From: Deltaproteobacteria bacterium
GTDB lineage: Bacteria; Desulfobacterota; Desulfuromonadia; Geobacterales; Geobacteraceae
Assembly: GCA_021848385.1 (NCBI GenBank)
Contig: JAJZUQ010000012.1
Location: forward strand, 1-64,000
DNA length: 64,000 nt
Direction of reading: 5' to 3'
The translations under genes and the position numbers were made by a program. Shown one piece after another: positions 19,639-32,417 of this stretch; position 1 is the first letter of the stretch, and every line of letters begins with the position of its first letter. A model generated the notes under the pieces. That model was given only the letters and a program-made list of their open reading frames with translations. It searched no databases and had not been told where the DNA came from.

Positions 19639-20358
19639 ATGGCCAAGCTGGGGGTCAATATAGACCACGTCGCGACTATCCGCCAGGCACGGGGAGGGAA
19701 CGAGCCTGATCCGGTTACCGCCGCGGCCATTGCAGAGCTGGCAGGCGCTGACGGGATCACAATCCATCTGCGGGAGGACCGCCGCCATATCCAGGATCGT
19801 GATCTGAAGATCCTGCGTCAGACTGTCAAGACACGGCTCAATCTGGAGATGGCCGCCACCGCTGAAATGGTGGCCATTGCTTGTTCCGTGAAGCCAGATA
19901 TGTGCACTCTCGTCCCTGAGAAACGCCAGGAACTCACAACGGAAGGGGGCCTGGATGTCCGCATCCACCAGGAGAGCCTGACCGATGTGGTTGAAAAGCT
20001 CCAGGAAGGGGGGATGCTCGTCAGCCTTTTCATCGACCCCGACCCCGATCAGGTCAAGGCGGTAAGCAAGATAGGAGCCGATTATGTCGAAATTCATACC
20101 GGTTCTTTTGCCGAGGCCCGAGGCTATCGTGCGCAGGATGGGGAGTTGCGCAAGATAGAGAATGCGATCAAACTCGCTGCAAAACTCGGTCTTGGCGTCA
20201 ATGCGGGGCATGGCCTCAACTACAGCAATATCAAGATGGTGGCGGCCCTTGGCGGGATCGAGGAGTTCAATATCGGGCACTCCATCATTTCCCGGGCAGT
20301 GCTGGTCGGACTCGACCGGGCGGTGCGGGAAATGATGGATCTGGTAAAATATGCCTGA
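19639..20358 (+). CDS. pdxJ: Pyridoxine 5'-phosphate synthase
   Basis: [29 protein letters not shown]. Confidence 0.97.
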   Translation: MAKLGVNIDHVATIRQARGGNEPDPVTAAAIAELAGADGITIHLREDRRHIQDRDLKILRQTVKTRLNLEMAATAEMVAIACSVKPDMCTLVPEKRQELTTEGGLDVRIHQESLTDVVEKLQEGGMLVSLFIDPDPDQVKAVSKIGADYVEIHTGSFAEARGYRAQDGELRKIENAIKLAAKLGLGVNAGHGLNYSNIKMVAALGGIEEFNIGHSIISRAVLVGLDRAVREMMDLVKYA

Positions 20359-20367
20359 CGGGGCGAT

Positions 20368-20748
20368 ATGATTTTCGGGAATGGTATCGATATCGTGGCT
20401 ATCAGCCGCTTCGAGCGTTTTGTGGTGGAGAATAACGTTCCGCTCCTGGAACGGCTTTTTACCTCGCACGAACGTGAGTACTGTGCGGTGCGCAAGCGGA
20501 GCGCCCAGCATTATGCCCTCCGTTTCGCCGCAAAGGAGGCCTTTTTGAAGGCTCTCGGCACGGGTCTCCGTGACGGCATAAGCTGGCATGACGTGGAGGT
20601 CGTCAACGACTCTCTCGGCAAGCCGGAACTTCGACTCTCCGGCCGTGCCCGTGAACTTTACGACGGGCATGGACTGAAGCATCACTTTCTGTCCCTGTCC
20701 CACGATGGCGACGTGGCTGCCGCATCCGTGATCCTGGAGGGAGAATGA
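20368..20748 (+). CDS. acpS: Holo-[acyl-carrier-protein] synthase
   Basis: [27 protein letters not shown]. Confidence 0.95.
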   Translation: MIFGNGIDIVAISRFERFVVENNVPLLERLFTSHEREYCAVRKRSAQHYALRFAAKEAFLKALGTGLRDGISWHDVEVVNDSLGKPELRLSGRARELYDGHGLKHHFLSLSHDGDVAAASVILEGE

Positions 20749-22289
20749 AGGTCGTTACCGGCGCAACCATGCAGGAGATCGACCGGCGGGCCATCGTGGA
20801 GTTCGGTGTGCCGGGGCTTGTCCTGATGGAGAATGCGGGTACCGGCTGTGTTGCGGCCATCATGGAGATGTATGGTTGTCAAAATGGTAAGCGTGCCGTT
20901 GTGGTGGCGGGTAAGGGGAACAACGGCGGTGACGGATACGTTATCGCCCGGCTCCTCCATGAGCAGGGGTGGCATGTTGCAACCTTCGTCATCGCCCGCA
21001 AAGAAGATATAGGCGGTGATGCACGCACCAACCTTGAACGCCTGGGAGATAGTGCGATCGCGTACTGCCCCGAGCCCGGCATGTTTGGACACTACGTCGC
21101 GTCGTTGCGGGGGGCGGACGTCATCGTCGATGCCCTGCTCGGTACCGGCCTCAAAAGTGACGTGACGGGGGTATATGCCGAGGCCATTTCCCTGATGAAC
21201 GGTGCCGGTCGGCCGGTGGTGGCGGTGGACATACCCTCGGGGATCGACGCGGCCACCGGCAAAATACTGGGGCGGGCGGTGCGGGCTGACCTCACCGTGA
21301 CCTTTGGTCTGGCCAAGTGCGGTCATGTCCTGTATCCGGGGACGGAGTTCACCGGTAACCTGAAAGTAGTGGACATCGGGATTCCCACCGACGTGACTGA
21401 TGCTGCACCAGGTCTTGACTTTCTCGATGCTGCCACAGTCCGGCCCCTGCTGCGCGGACGTGAACGTACGGCACACAAGGGGAGTTATGGCCATTGCCTC
21501 ATTGTTGCCGGCTCCACCGGCAAAACGGGTGCTGCGGCCATGGCCGCCAACAGTGCGGTCCGGAGTGGTGCCGGCCTGGTGACTCTGGCGGTGCCGGCCA
21601 GCCTCGGCCACATCCTGGAGGTCAAAACTACCGAGGCCATGACGCTTCCTCTTCCCGACGGTGGTTTCGGTCATCTGGTGGATGCTGATCAGGCGTGCAT
21701 CGACAATGCTCTGAAGGGGACGAGTGCGGTGGCAGTGGGTCCCGGCCTTGCACTCCATCCCGAGACAGCCCAGCTGGTCCGGTGGTTGGTTTCGACCATT
21801 ACCCAACCGCTGGTGCTTGATGCCGATGGGCTGAACGCTGTTGCCGAAGAGCCTGAGGTACTGCTCCGGAAACAGTCTCAGACCGTGGTTGTGACCCCCC
21901 ATCCTGGTGAAATGGCACGTCTTGCCGGTTGTTCGGTGACTGATGTGGAGCGTGACCGGATAGCTTCCGCCCGGGAGTTTGCCAAACGCTACGGAGTCCA
22001 CGTAGTTCTCAAAGGGGCGCGCACCATCATTGCCGCTCCCGATGGCCGGATGGCCATTAACGGAAGTGGTAACCCCGGCATGGCATCGGGAGGGATGGGC
22101 GATGTCCTCACCGGCATCCTGACAGCACTCCTCGCCCAGGGATATGAGCCGTTCACCGCCTGTCGTGTCGGGGTGTTCCTCCATGGGTATGCGGCCGACA
22201 TGGTGGCGGCGGAGATGGGAGAGATCGGAATGGCCGCCGTGGACGTTCAGGAACGGCTTCCCTATGCTTGTAAACAATTGATGACATGA
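20745..22289 (+). CDS. nnrDE: Bifunctional NAD(P)HX epimerase/dehydratase
   Basis: Yje[19 protein letters not shown]-terminal [19 protein letters not shown]. Confidence 0.93.
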   Translation: MKVVTGATMQEIDRRAIVEFGVPGLVLMENAGTGCVAAIMEMYGCQNGKRAVVVAGKGNNGGDGYVIARLLHEQGWHVATFVIARKEDIGGDARTNLERLGDSAIAYCPEPGMFGHYVASLRGADVIVDALLGTGLKSDVTGVYAEAISLMNGAGRPVVAVDIPSGIDAATGKILGRAVRADLTVTFGLAKCGHVLYPGTEFTGNLKVVDIGIPTDVTDAAPGLDFLDAATVRPLLRGRERTAHKGSYGHCLIVAGSTGKTGAAAMAANSAVRSGAGLVTLAVPASLGHILEVKTTEAMTLPLPDGGFGHLVDADQACIDNALKGTSAVAVGPGLALHPETAQLVRWLVSTITQPLVLDADGLNAVAEEPEVLLRKQSQTVVVTPHPGEMARLAGCSVTDVERDRIASAREFAKRYGVHVVLKGARTIIAAPDGRMAINGSGNPGMASGGMGDVLTGILTALLAQGYEPFTACRVGVFLHGYAADMVAAEMGEIGMAAVDVQERLPYACKQLMT

Positions 22290-22759
22290 ATGGAGAGAAT
22301 ACTATGCTGACCGTTTCCGATGTAATGACCAAAGAGGTGATCACCGTCACGAAGGACACATCCATACGGGACCTGGCTGAGCTGTTTACCCGGCACCGGA
22401 TCAGCACCGCACCGGTGGTCGATGCTGCCGGGGACCTCATCGGTGTCGTGACGGAAAGTGACTTGATCGAGCAGGACAAGAACCTCCATATCCCGACGGT
22501 CATCTCTCTCTTCGACTGGGTGATCTATCTGGAGAGCGAGAAAAAATTCGAGCGGGAACTGCAGAAGATGACCGGGCAGACTGTTGGCGACATATTGCTG
22601 ACGGAAGTGGTAACGGTTACGCCGGCAACCCCCTTGAGCAGTGTCGCTGACCTTATGAGCAGTAGGAAACTCCATGCCCTGCCGGTAGTTGAGGGTAAGA
22701 AGGTGGTCGGTATGGTGGCCAGGATCGACCTTATCCGTACCATGACCGGCCAGGGATAA
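22286..22759 (+). CDS. Tandem CBS-domain protein
   Basis: VSDVMTKEVITVTKDTSIRDLAELFTRHRISTAPVVD... two CBS motifs; ORF start shown, an internal ATG at 22304 is possible. Confidence 0.9.
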   Translation: MNGENTMLTVSDVMTKEVITVTKDTSIRDLAELFTRHRISTAPVVDAAGDLIGVVTESDLIEQDKNLHIPTVISLFDWVIYLESEKKFERELQKMTGQTVGDILLTEVVTVTPATPLSSVADLMSSRKLHALPVVEGKKVVGMVARIDLIRTMTGQG

Positions 22760-22761
22760 CC

Positions 22762-23265
22762 GTGGTCGAGCTGATTACCAGCAGTGCTGCGGAAACCGCT
22801 TCCCTGGGGCGGCGACTCGGCACCCTGCTCGGGCCGGGTGATTTTGTGGCACTGACGGGCGATCTCGGGACGGGCAAGACCGAGTTTTCCCGTGGAGTGG
22901 CTGCCGGTATTGGGGTGAAGGAGACGACTCCCATCACCAGTCCGACGTTTACTCTTCTCAACAGTTATCAGGGGCGATTGCCGTTCTATCATTTTGACCT
23001 TTACCGGCTTGCCGGCGCGGGTGATATTTTGGAACTCGGTTTTGAAGAATATTTTTATGGTGACGGGGCCTGTCTTGTGGAGTGGGCGGAACGGCTGCAA
23101 GGGGAGATGCCCGGCGACCGCCTGACCGTCACGTTCAGCCATGAAGGAGACGATAGCCGACGCCTGCTGTTCGAGCCCCACGGGAAGCGCTATGAGGAAC
23201 TTCTGACACAGCTTTTTCCGGCAAATTTGAAAAAATGTTTTGACCCGTTGCAGGATTCCTGCTAA
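22762..23265 (+). CDS. tsaE: tRNA t6A threonylcarbamoyladenosine biosynthesis ATPase TsaE
   Basis: ALTGDLGTGKTEFSRGVAAGIG, ITSPTFTLLNSY, HFDLYRL. Confidence 0.94.
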   Translation: MVELITSSAAETASLGRRLGTLLGPGDFVALTGDLGTGKTEFSRGVAAGIGVKETTPITSPTFTLLNSYQGRLPFYHFDLYRLAGAGDILELGFEEYFYGDGACLVEWAERLQGEMPGDRLTVTFSHEGDDSRRLLFEPHGKRYEELLTQLFPANLKKCFDPLQDSC

Positions 23266-23337
23266 TAGAAACGTTCCAACCGTTTGCCCCTGCTTGAATG
23301 GGTGAGACAAGGTTTTACGCAAAGGAGGATAGCTCAG

Positions 23338-24570
23338 ATGGCACTGGTGGTTCAAAAATACGGCGGTACGTCCATGGGGTCGGTCGACCGGATCAGAAAT
23401 GTGGCCAAGCGGGTCGCCAGAACTTATGACGCCGGCAACGATATGGTAATTGTCGTGTCCGCCATGTCCGGCGAAACCAACAAGCTGGTGGCCCTGGCTA
23501 ATGATATCTGCGAATTTCCCGATAATCGCGAATATGATGTGCTGGTGGCGTCAGGTGAACAGGTTTCTATCGCACTGCTCTCGATCTGTCTGAAATCCAT
23601 GGGGTACAAGGCCAAGTCCTATCACGGCTGGCAGGTGCCGGTTATCACCGACAACGCCTTCAGCAAGGCGCGCATCGAAGAGATTCCCGACACCAAAATG
23701 CGCGCGGACCTCAAGGACGGAACCATTGTTGTGGTTGCCGGATTCCAGGGTATCGACCGTGAAGGGAACGTTACCACACTTGGCCGGGGGGGGTCTGACA
23801 CGTCGGCGGTGGCTCTGGCTGCGGCCCTCAAGGCAGATGTCTGCGAGATTTTCACCGACGTGGACGGTGTCTATACCACCGATCCCAACATATGCACCGA
23901 TGCCCGTAAGATCGAAAAGGTTTCTTACGAAGAAATGCTGGAACTGGCCAGTCTGGGTGCGAAAGTGCTCCAGATCCGGTCGGTGGAATTCGCCAAAAAG
24001 TACAATGTGGACGTGCACGTCCGCTCCAGCTTCAATGATAATCAGGGTACCATGGTTACCAAGGAGGATAAGGAAATGGAAGCAGTACTCGTATCAGGCA
24101 TTGCCTATGATAAGAACGAAGCCAAAATTGCCGTAATGAATGTTCCCGATAAGCCGGGGATCGCTGCCAAGATTCTTTCTCCTCTTTCCGATGCCAACAT
24201 CTCTGTCGACATGATCGTTCAGAACGTGAGTGAATCCGGTCACACCGATTTTACCTTTACCGTCACCAAGGCCGATTTCAAGAAGGCCCTTGCCATTACC
24301 AAAGAGACGGCTACAGAGATATCCGCCAAGGATGTGGTAACCGATGAGAGCATCTCCAAGATTTCCATCGTCGGTGTCGGCATGCGGAGCCATGCCGGTG
24401 TGGCCACCAAAATGTTCCAGACCTTGGCAAAAGAGGGGATCAATATCCAGATGATCTCAACATCCGAGATCAAGGTCTCAGTGGTGATCGATGCCAAGTA
24501 CACTGAACTTGCGGTACGGGTGCTGCATGATGCATTCGGCATGTCGGGGAAAGATGCGAAAGAGGAGTAA
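23338..24570 (+). CDS. lysC: Aspartate kinase
   Basis: [40 protein letters not shown]; tandem ACT domains. Confidence 0.96.
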   Translation: MALVVQKYGGTSMGSVDRIRNVAKRVARTYDAGNDMVIVVSAMSGETNKLVALANDICEFPDNREYDVLVASGEQVSIALLSICLKSMGYKAKSYHGWQVPVITDNAFSKARIEEIPDTKMRADLKDGTIVVVAGFQGIDREGNVTTLGRGGSDTSAVALAAALKADVCEIFTDVDGVYTTDPNICTDARKIEKVSYEEMLELASLGAKVLQIRSVEFAKKYNVDVHVRSSFNDNQGTMVTKEDKEMEAVLVSGIAYDKNEAKIAVMNVPDKPGIAAKILSPLSDANISVDMIVQNVSESGHTDFTFTVTKADFKKALAITKETATEISAKDVVTDESISKISIVGVGMRSHAGVATKMFQTLAKEGINIQMISTSEIKVSVVIDAKYTELAVRVLHDAFGMSGKDAKEE

Positions 24571-24708
24571 CTCTTTTTTCACCAGTTGTTTTTACTCATT
24601 AGTCTCAAGCAGGAGGCACAGGGGATACTCGAGTCGAAGTTCTGACCGGTGTTGTGCTCTGTGCCTCTTGTCGTTGGGATTAAAATCCATCTGATCGAAG
24701 GTGAATGT

Positions 24709-26295
24709 ATGGGCCTGGTAAAATTATACGATACGACATTACGAGACGGGACGCAGGCGGAGGATATCTCGTTCCTGGTGGAAGACAAGATCCGCATCGC
24801 CCACAAACTGGACGAGATAGGTATCAACTACATCGAGGGAGGATGGCCCGGGAGTAATCCGAAGGATGTCGCTTTTTTCAAGGACATAAAAAAGGAGAAG
24901 CTTTCACAGGCGAAGATCGCGGCCTTCGGTTCCACGCGGCGGGCAAAGATTACACCGGACAAGGATCAGAACATCCGGACCCTGATTCAGGCAGAACCCG
25001 ATGCCATCACCATTTTCGGCAAAACCTGGGATTTTCACGTGCGGGAAGCGCTGCGCATCTCTCTTGAAGAAAACCTGGAGCTGATCTTTGACTCCCTGGA
25101 GTACCTGAAATCCCACGCCCAGGAAGTCTTCTACGATGCCGAGCATTTCTTTGACGGCTACAAGGCCGATCCAGAGTATGCTATCAAGACTCTCAGGGCG
25201 GCCGAGCAGGCCAAGGTCGACTGTATCATCCTCTGCGATACCAATGGCGGCACCCTGCCGTTCGAACTGGCCCAGATTATCAAGGATGTGAAAAAACATA
25301 TCCAGACACCCCTCGGTATCCATGCCCATAACGATTCCGAGTGTGCCGTCGCCAATTCGCTCCATGCCGTGGACCTGGGGGTCGTGCAGGTACAGGGGAC
25401 CATCAACGGTTTCGGCGAGCGGTGCGGCAACGCCAATCTTTGCTCCATTATCCCCGCCCTGAAACTGAAAATGCAGAAAGAGTGCGTCAGTGACGAACAG
25501 CTCCGCAAGCTCCGTGACCTGTCACGTCATGTTTACGAACTGGCCAATCTTTCCCCTGACAAGCACCAGCCCTACGTGGGGAATTCCGCCTTTGCCCACA
25601 AGGGAGGGGTCCATGTCAGTGCAATCCAGCGGCATCCGGAAACCTACGAGCACATGCGCCCCGAGTTGGTTGGTAATACTACGCGGGTACTCATTTCAGA
25701 CCTTTCCGGGCGTGCGAACATCCTTGCCAAAGCCGAGGAGTTCAATATAAACCTGGACAGTAAAGACCCTGTCACTCTGGATATCCTGGACAACATCAAA
25801 GATATGGAGAACCGCGGGTACCAGTTTGAAGGAGCGGAAGCCTCCTTTGAACTGCTTATGAAACGTGCCCTCGGGACCCACCGCAAGTTCTTCTCGGTCA
25901 TTGGTTTCCGGGTTATCGACGAGAAGCGCCATGAGGACCAGAAACCTTTGTCCGAAGCTACGATCATGGTCAAGGTGGGGGGGAAACTGGAGCACACCGC
26001 TGCCGAAGGGAGCGGTCCAGTGAACGCACTCGACAACGCCATCCGGAAGGCGCTGGAGAAATTCTATCCACGGCTGAAGGAGGTCAAACTCCTCGACTAC
26101 AAGGTTCGGGTGCTCCCAGCCGGCCAAGGTACTGCATCGTCTATCCGGGTGCTCATCGAATCGGGGGACAAGGAGAGCCGTTGGGGGACGGTCGGCGTTT
26201 CCGACAATATTATCGACGCCTCCTATCAGGCGCTTATCGACAGCATTGAATACAAGCTGCACAAGGGCGAGGAGGGGGAGGCGGGTAAAAAGTGA
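24709..26295 (+). CDS. cimA: (R)-citramalate synthase
   Basis: [27 protein letters not shown]; LeuA-type [16 protein letters not shown]-terminal regulatory domain. Confidence 0.93.
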   Translation: MGLVKLYDTTLRDGTQAEDISFLVEDKIRIAHKLDEIGINYIEGGWPGSNPKDVAFFKDIKKEKLSQAKIAAFGSTRRAKITPDKDQNIRTLIQAEPDAITIFGKTWDFHVREALRISLEENLELIFDSLEYLKSHAQEVFYDAEHFFDGYKADPEYAIKTLRAAEQAKVDCIILCDTNGGTLPFELAQIIKDVKKHIQTPLGIHAHNDSECAVANSLHAVDLGVVQVQGTINGFGERCGNANLCSIIPALKLKMQKECVSDEQLRKLRDLSRHVYELANLSPDKHQPYVGNSAFAHKGGVHVSAIQRHPETYEHMRPELVGNTTRVLISDLSGRANILAKAEEFNINLDSKDPVTLDILDNIKDMENRGYQFEGAEASFELLMKRALGTHRKFFSVIGFRVIDEKRHEDQKPLSEATIMVKVGGKLEHTAAEGSGPVNALDNAIRKALEKFYPRLKEVKLLDYKVRVLPAGQGTASSIRVLIESGDKESRWGTVGVSDNIIDASYQALIDSIEYKLHKGEEGEAGKK

Positions 26296-26849
26296 CCCGA
26301 CGAAGCGATAGCTTTGTACTCTGGCTTCTTTCAGCCGGCTTCTGCGTGATCTGTTTTTATAAAGGCCACGGTACTCCCTTGCAAGGGGTGCCCGTGGCCT
26401 TTATGCATAGGCCCGGTTCCTCTGTTTCCCTGCGCATAACGGGTGCTGTGCCGAAGCCGGGCGTGTATCAATTTCCCGAGGGCATGACGATGGGTGATGT
26501 CATGAAAATGACGCTGCCCCAATCGGGTGTCATTCAGTTGGAAGACCCCGTGCATTTACGCAAAATGAAGACCGGTGACATAGTGACTGTTCGTCTGGCG
26601 GTGAACGAACATGCTGAAATATCTGTAGGTAGTATGACTGCCCGGGAGCGGATGCTGCTTGGGATTCCGTTAAACCCCGACCTTATGGATTGCGCAGATT
26701 GGGATGCCCTGCCGGGTATAGGGCCTGAACTTGCAAAAAGCATTATTGCTGAGCGTCATAAAAATGGCGGATTCGGCAATGTCGAGCACCTCGAAAGGGT
26801 GCCCGGTCTCGGCTCAAAACGGATAGAGTCTATCAGACGCTATTTTTGA
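26292..26849 (+). CDS. ComEA-like SLBB + helix-hairpin-helix protein
   Basis: [24 protein letters not shown] and [35 protein letters not shown]. Confidence 0.85.
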   Translation: MTRRSDSFVLWLLSAGFCVICFYKGHGTPLQGVPVAFMHRPGSSVSLRITGAVPKPGVYQFPEGMTMGDVMKMTLPQSGVIQLEDPVHLRKMKTGDIVTVRLAVNEHAEISVGSMTARERMLLGIPLNPDLMDCADWDALPGIGPELAKSIIAERHKNGGFGNVEHLERVPGLGSKRIESIRRYF

Positions 26850-27000
26850 CAAGATATAACTGACTTGAATTATACAAGAAATAGGTGATATGGATAACAG
26901 GCAGACTCTATCTATTATTCTTGTTTGCGAGTTGGCACATATGATGAAATACCCACCGGTACTTGCGATTGCAGATATTTCCTAGGTGGGGGTGCCCGTT

Positions 27001-27156
27001 ATGAATTGTCCTAAATGTAAAGGTCGTATGTTTGCCGAGAAGTTTTATGATTTTGTCAGGTCCTTCGATGCCTGGAAGTGCACGTGTTGCGGTGAGGTGC
27101 TGGATCCGACAATACTTGCAAACCGGGCCAGGAACCAGAATCTTTACCTGGGATAG
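27001..27156 (+). CDS. 51-aa CxxC...CxxC zinc-ribbon microprotein (absent from supplied ORF track)
   Basis: MNCPKCKGRMFAEKFYDFVRSFDAWKCTCCGEVLDPTILANRARNQNLYLG*; SD-like ggtggggg upstream and terminator downstream. Confidence 0.75.
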   Translation: MNCPKCKGRMFAEKFYDFVRSFDAWKCTCCGEVLDPTILANRARNQNLYLG

Positions 27157-27186
27157 ACCGGTCGGGCTGAACATAGCAGTGACGAA

Positions 27187-27218
27187 AGAGGGGGAAGGGT
27201 GCTTCCCCCTCTTTTTTT
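27187..27218 (+). terminator. Rho-independent terminator
   Basis: gagggggaagggtgcttccccctcttttttt. Confidence 0.88.
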
Positions 27219-27512
27219 GTGCATCACGGTATAGTGAACCTCTATTCGGCAGTTGAACACTGCCTGCAGTCGTACTAAAGGGCTATTTCTGTAATTCTAG
27301 GCTCATTGCGCTGCATCCGATCAACTCACCCTGCGGGTTCGAACAGGATCGGCTGCGGACGCTTCATTTCGCCAAGAATTACGACGAAATACCCCTCATG
27401 TACTCCTTCCGGCAGTATTCAACTGCCATATCAGGTTGAATGAAGAAAGGTGACTTGTTGTGCCACGGTGATAGGGTACAATTATCCTGGTTTAGGGGAA
27501 ACGGAGGGGAGT

Positions 27513-28562
27513 ATGGCCACAATCGCCGATCAGATCGGTACCAGGCAGTTTACTGATGGACTACTGGCCTGGGTCCGGGGAAAAGGGAACATAGCTATTG
27601 TCGCCCATGATAATCCTGATCCCGATTGTCTGGCGTCAGCCATGGCGTTGCGCCACCTGTTCGTGACTAAACTGGGCCAGGAGGTAGTTATAACCTTTTC
27701 AGGAATGATAGCCCGGAGCGAGAACCTGGCCATGGCAAAGGAACTGCACATTCCCCTAGCCCCCTTAGGTATAGTGGACCTGTCCGAATTTTCGGTAGTA
27801 TGCATGCTTGACACCCAACCAGAAACGGGAAACAACTCACTTCCACCGGAAACCCGCGTGGATCTTGTCATTGACCACCATCCTCTCAGGGATGCCACGA
27901 GGGGGTGCCGCTGGGTCGATGTACGCGAAGAGTACGGTGTGACAGCCACCATTCTCTATGAATATCTGCAGGTACAGGAAGTTCAACTTGGGACTAAACT
28001 GGCAACGGCACTTTTTTATGCCATAAAATCAGAGACTCAGGACCTTGGGAGGGAGGCCAATGATCCGGACCGGGAGGCGTACCATCGGCTTTTTCCCCTG
28101 ACAAACAAGAACCTTCTTAACTCGATTAACCACCCGAAACAACCCGTAGAATATTTTATAACGATCAGTGCCGCACTTGCCAATACATCTATTTACGGCA
28201 ATGTCCTTATTTCCTCCCCTGGAGCTGTGGTTTTCCCTGAACTCGTTGCTGAAATGGCTGATTTTCTGCTAAGACTTGAAGATATAGAGATGGTTCTTGT
28301 CATGGGGCTGTACAATGATGACCTGATACTCTCTATGCGCAGCAACCGGCACGATGTAAATGCCGGTGAGGTTCTCAGGCGCCTGGTAGAGGGTTACGGC
28401 GTTGCAGGGGGGCATGGCATGATGGCCGGAGGCAAGGTGAAGATCTCTTTCCTGACACCGGCCACCATCAGGGCGATGGAAGATCTCTTGAAGAAGAGAT
28501 TTCTTGAAGGACTGGGGGTGACCGAACAGCCGATTCGTCAACTTGTCGGGCGTCGTGGTTGA
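27513..28562 (+). CDS. DHH-family phosphoesterase (NrnA/RecJ-like)
   Basis: [41 protein letters not shown]. Confidence 0.88.
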   Translation: MATIADQIGTRQFTDGLLAWVRGKGNIAIVAHDNPDPDCLASAMALRHLFVTKLGQEVVITFSGMIARSENLAMAKELHIPLAPLGIVDLSEFSVVCMLDTQPETGNNSLPPETRVDLVIDHHPLRDATRGCRWVDVREEYGVTATILYEYLQVQEVQLGTKLATALFYAIKSETQDLGREANDPDREAYHRLFPLTNKNLLNSINHPKQPVEYFITISAALANTSIYGNVLISSPGAVVFPELVAEMADFLLRLEDIEMVLVMGLYNDDLILSMRSNRHDVNAGEVLRRLVEGYGVAGGHGMMAGGKVKISFLTPATIRAMEDLLKKRFLEGLGVTEQPIRQLVGRRG

Positions 28563-28617
28563 CAACTGGTCGGGATTCCGGATATATATGGCAGACACTA
28601 CGATAACAGGGAGTATT

Positions 28618-29334
28618 ATGAGACGTGATGGAAGAGGGGCGGAAAGCCTCAGGGAGATACGTATTACACGGCAGTTTCTGAAACATGCCGAGGGAGCGGT
28701 TCTTGTCGAATTTGGCGATACAAGGGTCATCTGTACGGCTTCGGTCGAAGAAAGCGTCCCGCCGTTCCTGCGGGGGAAGGGGGGGGGATGGGTGACGGCC
28801 GAATATGCCATGCTGCCTCGTGCTACCCACACCCGTTCGTCGCGGGAATCGGCTAAGGGTAAAATAGGTGGGCGCACCCATGAAATCCAGCGTTTGATAG
28901 GCCGATCACTACGTGCCGTCACAGATTTGACGCTTCTTGGGGAGAGGAGTATTCTCATTGACTGCGATGTCATCCAGGCCGATGGTGGTACCCGCACTGC
29001 TTCCATAACCGGAGCGTATGTGGCGCTCGTGGATGCAGTTAACTGGTTGGTGGGGAAAGGTGTCCTGTCACGGTTTCCCCTTAAGGAGGCGGTGGCCGCG
29101 GTGAGTGTCGGCATCGTTTCGGGGGGTCCTGTCCTTGATCTGGACTACCTGGAGGATTCATCGGCCGAGGTGGACATGAATATCGTCATGACCTCCTCCG
29201 GTCGGTTCGTCGAGGTACAGGGGACGGCGGAAGGTACACCGTTCACCGTTGCCGAGATGGATGCCATGCGTGATCTGGCCCAGCAGGGGATCCGGCAATT
29301 GTTCGCAATCCAGAACGAGGCTCTCGGCCGATGA
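28618..29334 (+). CDS. rph: Ribonuclease PH
   Basis: [59 protein letters not shown]. Confidence 0.96.
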   Translation: MRRDGRGAESLREIRITRQFLKHAEGAVLVEFGDTRVICTASVEESVPPFLRGKGGGWVTAEYAMLPRATHTRSSRESAKGKIGGRTHEIQRLIGRSLRAVTDLTLLGERSILIDCDVIQADGGTRTASITGAYVALVDAVNWLVGKGVLSRFPLKEAVAAVSVGIVSGGPVLDLDYLEDSSAEVDMNIVMTSSGRFVEVQGTAEGTPFTVAEMDAMRDLAQQGIRQLFAIQNEALGR

Positions 29335-29930
29335 AAGAGCTTCTTGTGGCGACGTGCAACCGTGGCAAGCTGCGTGAGTTCGAGGCGTTGCTTCACGATA
29401 TCGTGGCCCGGGTCTACTCCTTTGATGAGTTTCCCGGAGTTCCGGAGGTTGAGGAAGATGGGGCCAGCTTTGCGGAAAATGCCGAAAAAAAGGCACGAAA
29501 TGCCGCACGGTCAACCGGTAAGCCGGCACTTGCCGATGATTCGGGATTGGTGGTTGATGCTCTCGGTGGGCGCCCGGGGGTGTACTCTGCCCGTTTTGCC
29601 GGTGAAGCTGCCGATGACGGGGCAAATAACGCCAGGCTGCTGCGCGAACTTGACGGCGTGCCCCGGGAGTCGCGCAGCGCCGCCTTCCACTGCGTGATCG
29701 CTTTCTGTCAACCCGATGGCGAGTGCCGTACGTTCACCGGTACGTTATCAGGGGTTATCCTCGATGCTCCCCGGGGAGACGGTGGTTTCGGCTACGATCC
29801 CCTGTTTCTTGTCCCTGAGTATGGGCGAACGCTCGCTGAACTGCCATTAGAGCTGAAAAACCGTATCAGTCATCGGGGGCGGGCACTCAAGGAGTTGGGG
29901 GATTACCTGCATGCGCACGACAGGTCGTGA
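29331..29930 (+). CDS. rdgB: XTP/dITP diphosphatase (RdgB/HAM1)
   Basis: [42 protein letters not shown]. Confidence 0.96.
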   Translation: MKELLVATCNRGKLREFEALLHDIVARVYSFDEFPGVPEVEEDGASFAENAEKKARNAARSTGKPALADDSGLVVDALGGRPGVYSARFAGEAADDGANNARLLRELDGVPRESRSAAFHCVIAFCQPDGECRTFTGTLSGVILDAPRGDGGFGYDPLFLVPEYGRTLAELPLELKNRISHRGRALKELGDYLHAHDRS

Positions 29931-30019
29931 CCCGTCTCTGACCGGTTTTTTACTGAGCCGTGCTGAGCGATAAAAATGCTTGCATGGCTTTTGGGCCTAT
30001 GGTATAAACATATTTTTCT

Positions 30020-30097
<78 letters not shown>

Positions 30098-30104
30098 AAA
30101 CTCT

Positions 30105-30181
30105 GCGCCTGTAGCTCAGTTGGATAGAGCAACGGCCTTCTAAGCCGTAGGTCAGAGGTTCGAATCCTCTCAGGCGTGCCA
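30105..30181 (+). tRNA. tRNA-Arg (TCT)
   Basis: ACGGC-CTTCTAA-GCCGT anticodon arm; CCA encoded. Confidence 0.95.
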
Positions 30182-30192
30182 GATCCCAGTAT

Positions 30193-30269
30193 GGTGGCTA
30201 TGGTGAAGCGGTTAACACAAACGACTGTGACTCGTTCATACGTGGGTTCGAATCCCACTAGCCACCCCA
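30193..30269 (+). tRNA. tRNA-His (GTG)
   Basis: ACGA-CTGTGAC-TCGT arm; G-1:C73 pair; CCA encoded. Confidence 0.95.
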
Positions 30270-30326
30270 TTTAAACACCAGGCCCCGCTCAAGCGGGGCT
30301 TATTGTATTATGCCGTTGCAGGTTTT

Positions 30327-30411
30327 GCGAGAGTGGCGGAACTGGCAGACGCACTGGACTTAGGATCCAGCACCGAAAGGTGTAGGGGTTCAAATCCCCT
30401 CTCTCGCACCA
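30327..30411 (+). tRNA. tRNA-Leu (TAG)
   Basis: CTGGA-CTTAGGA-TCCAG arm, long variable arm, CCA encoded. Confidence 0.95.
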
Positions 30412-30504
30412 TCCGTCAGTTCCCTTCCGTCAGTTCCAGATGGGCAGAGTGCCCAACCGCACAACCGGCCAAATTTAATCCAGAATACATAGTGAGGTCC
30501 GAAC

Positions 30505-31803
30505 ATGCAGATTAACGTGGAAGCTCTCAGCAAGGTGAAGAAGAAAATCAGTTTTGAAATTCCCGCTGACCGTGTGGCGGCGGAAATCGAGAAGGCGTAT
30601 GATGAAATCCGCAAGCATGCAGCCATAAAAGGGTTCCGGAAAGGCAAAGTCCCCCAGGCGATGCTGGAGAAACACTACAGTGACAAGATGGCGGACGATG
30701 TCCTGAAGAGCCTGTTCAACGACACCTATTTCAGTACCTTGAAAGAGCATAAGATTTACCCTGTCTCTCACCCCACCATAGATACCGATGAGCTGAAAAA
30801 GGGGGAATCGTTCAAGTATTCCGCGACGGTCGAAGTCTTTCCGGATATCGAGGTGAAGGACTATATCGGCCTATCGTTGAAGAAGGAAAAATACGTTCGG
30901 GATGAGGCTGTCATCGGAAAACGCCTTGATGAAATGCGCGAAGGGATGGCCCAGTTGGAGCCGGTAACGGGGCGGCCCGCCGCACAGGGTGATTTCGTGA
31001 CCATTGACTTCAAGGGGTTCCTTGACGGAGTTCCCTTTGACGGCGGAGAAGCTGCTGACCACGTGCTGGAACTCGGATCAGGCCGTTTTATCCCCGGTTT
31101 CGAGGAGCAACTGGTCGGCTTGGAAGCCGGTACGGAGAAGGAGATCGTGGTTACTTTCCCGGCGGATTACGGAAGTACAGAACTGGCCGGCAAAGAAGTG
31201 ACCTTTGCGATCAAGCTCAAGGAGATCAAGGAGAAGGAACTCCCTCCTCTCGATGATGAATTTGCCAAGCAGTTCGGTGAGTTCGAGACTCTGGCGGATT
31301 TAAAGGCAAAACTTGCAGAAATCCACGACCTGCGTGAGAAGGAAAGAATTGATGCCGATCTGCGGGACAGGCTGGTAAAGGCGCTTATCGAGAAGAATGA
31401 TATCGAGGTGCCCGAGTCGATGGTGGTGCGGCAGCTCGACATGATGCTGGAGAGCACCAAGCGGCGTCTGGCCAACCAGAAGATGTCGCTGGCGATCATG
31501 GGCCTTGATGACGAGAGTTACAAAGTCCAGTTCAAGAGCGTCGCTGAGCAGCAGGTAAAAGGCTCTCTGCTCCTGGATGCACTGTCCGGCAAGGAGAAGA
31601 TCATCGTCGGTGAAGCCGACGTGGAAGCCCGGTTGAGAAAACTCTCCGAAGAGAATGGACAGCCATTTGAACGGATCAATGCTTATTATCAGCAGAACCA
31701 GCAGGCGATGGATAATCTGGTGGCACAGGTAAAGGAAGACCTGGCAATTGAATTCCTGCTCGAAAAAGCGAATGTTGCTGAAGTAGACAAGGGTGAAATT
31801 TAA
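30505..31803 (+). CDS. tig: Trigger factor
   Basis: [21 protein letters not shown] domain [22 protein letters not shown]. Confidence 0.97.
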   Translation: MQINVEALSKVKKKISFEIPADRVAAEIEKAYDEIRKHAAIKGFRKGKVPQAMLEKHYSDKMADDVLKSLFNDTYFSTLKEHKIYPVSHPTIDTDELKKGESFKYSATVEVFPDIEVKDYIGLSLKKEKYVRDEAVIGKRLDEMREGMAQLEPVTGRPAAQGDFVTIDFKGFLDGVPFDGGEAADHVLELGSGRFIPGFEEQLVGLEAGTEKEIVVTFPADYGSTELAGKEVTFAIKLKEIKEKELPPLDDEFAKQFGEFETLADLKAKLAEIHDLREKERIDADLRDRLVKALIEKNDIEVPESMVVRQLDMMLESTKRRLANQKMSLAIMGLDDESYKVQFKSVAEQQVKGSLLLDALSGKEKIIVGEADVEARLRKLSEENGQPFERINAYYQQNQQAMDNLVAQVKEDLAIEFLLEKANVAEVDKGEI

Positions 31804-31817
31804 CGCGCGGAGGCGAA

Positions 31818-32417
31818 ATGCTGGTACCCATTGTAGTTGAGCAGACCGGCCGGGGCGAGCGCTCTTACGATATCTATTCGCGCCTGTTGAAAGACCGGAT
31901 TGTCTTTCTCGGCGGTGAAATCGACGATAACCTGTCGAACCTCATCGTTGCCCAACTCCTTTTCCTCGAAGCGGAGGACCCTGACAAAGACATCCATCTC
32001 TATATTAATTCCCCCGGTGGGGTGGTTACCTCGGGGATGGCTATCTATGATACCATGCAGTACATCAAGGCGCCCGTATCAACGATTTGTGTTGGTCAAG
32101 CCGCATCCATGGCTGCTCTTCTTCTCTCCGGCGGTGAAAAGGGAAAACGTTTCAGCCTGACCAATTCCCGCATAATGATACACCAGCCGCTGGGGGGGTT
32201 CCAGGGACAGGCGACCGATATTCACATCCATGCCCAGGAAATACTCCGCATGAAAAAGACCCTGAACCAGATACTCGCCTTCCACTGCGGGCAGTCGCTG
32301 GAGAAGGTGGAAGCGGATACGGAACGTGATTATTTTATGTCTGGAGAAGACGCCCGTAACTATGGTATCATTGATTCCATAATTGAGAGAAATACCCTTA
32401 CGGGAGGCCCCCGGTGA
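31818..32417 (+). CDS. clpP: ATP-dependent Clp protease proteolytic subunit
   Basis: [36 protein letters not shown]. Confidence 0.98.
   Translation: MLVPIVVEQTGRGERSYDIYSRLLKDRIVFLGGEIDDNLSNLIVAQLLFLEAEDPDKDIHLYINSPGGVVTSGMAIYDTMQYIKAPVSTICVGQAASMAALLLSGGEKGKRFSLTNSRIMIHQPLGGFQGQATDIHIHAQEILRMKKTLNQILAFHCGQSLEKVEADTERDYFMSGEDARNYGIIDSIIERNTLTGGPR

Noticed and set aside
20682-22277. 531-aa minus-strand ORF
   Set aside because: Antisense to nnrDE; spurious
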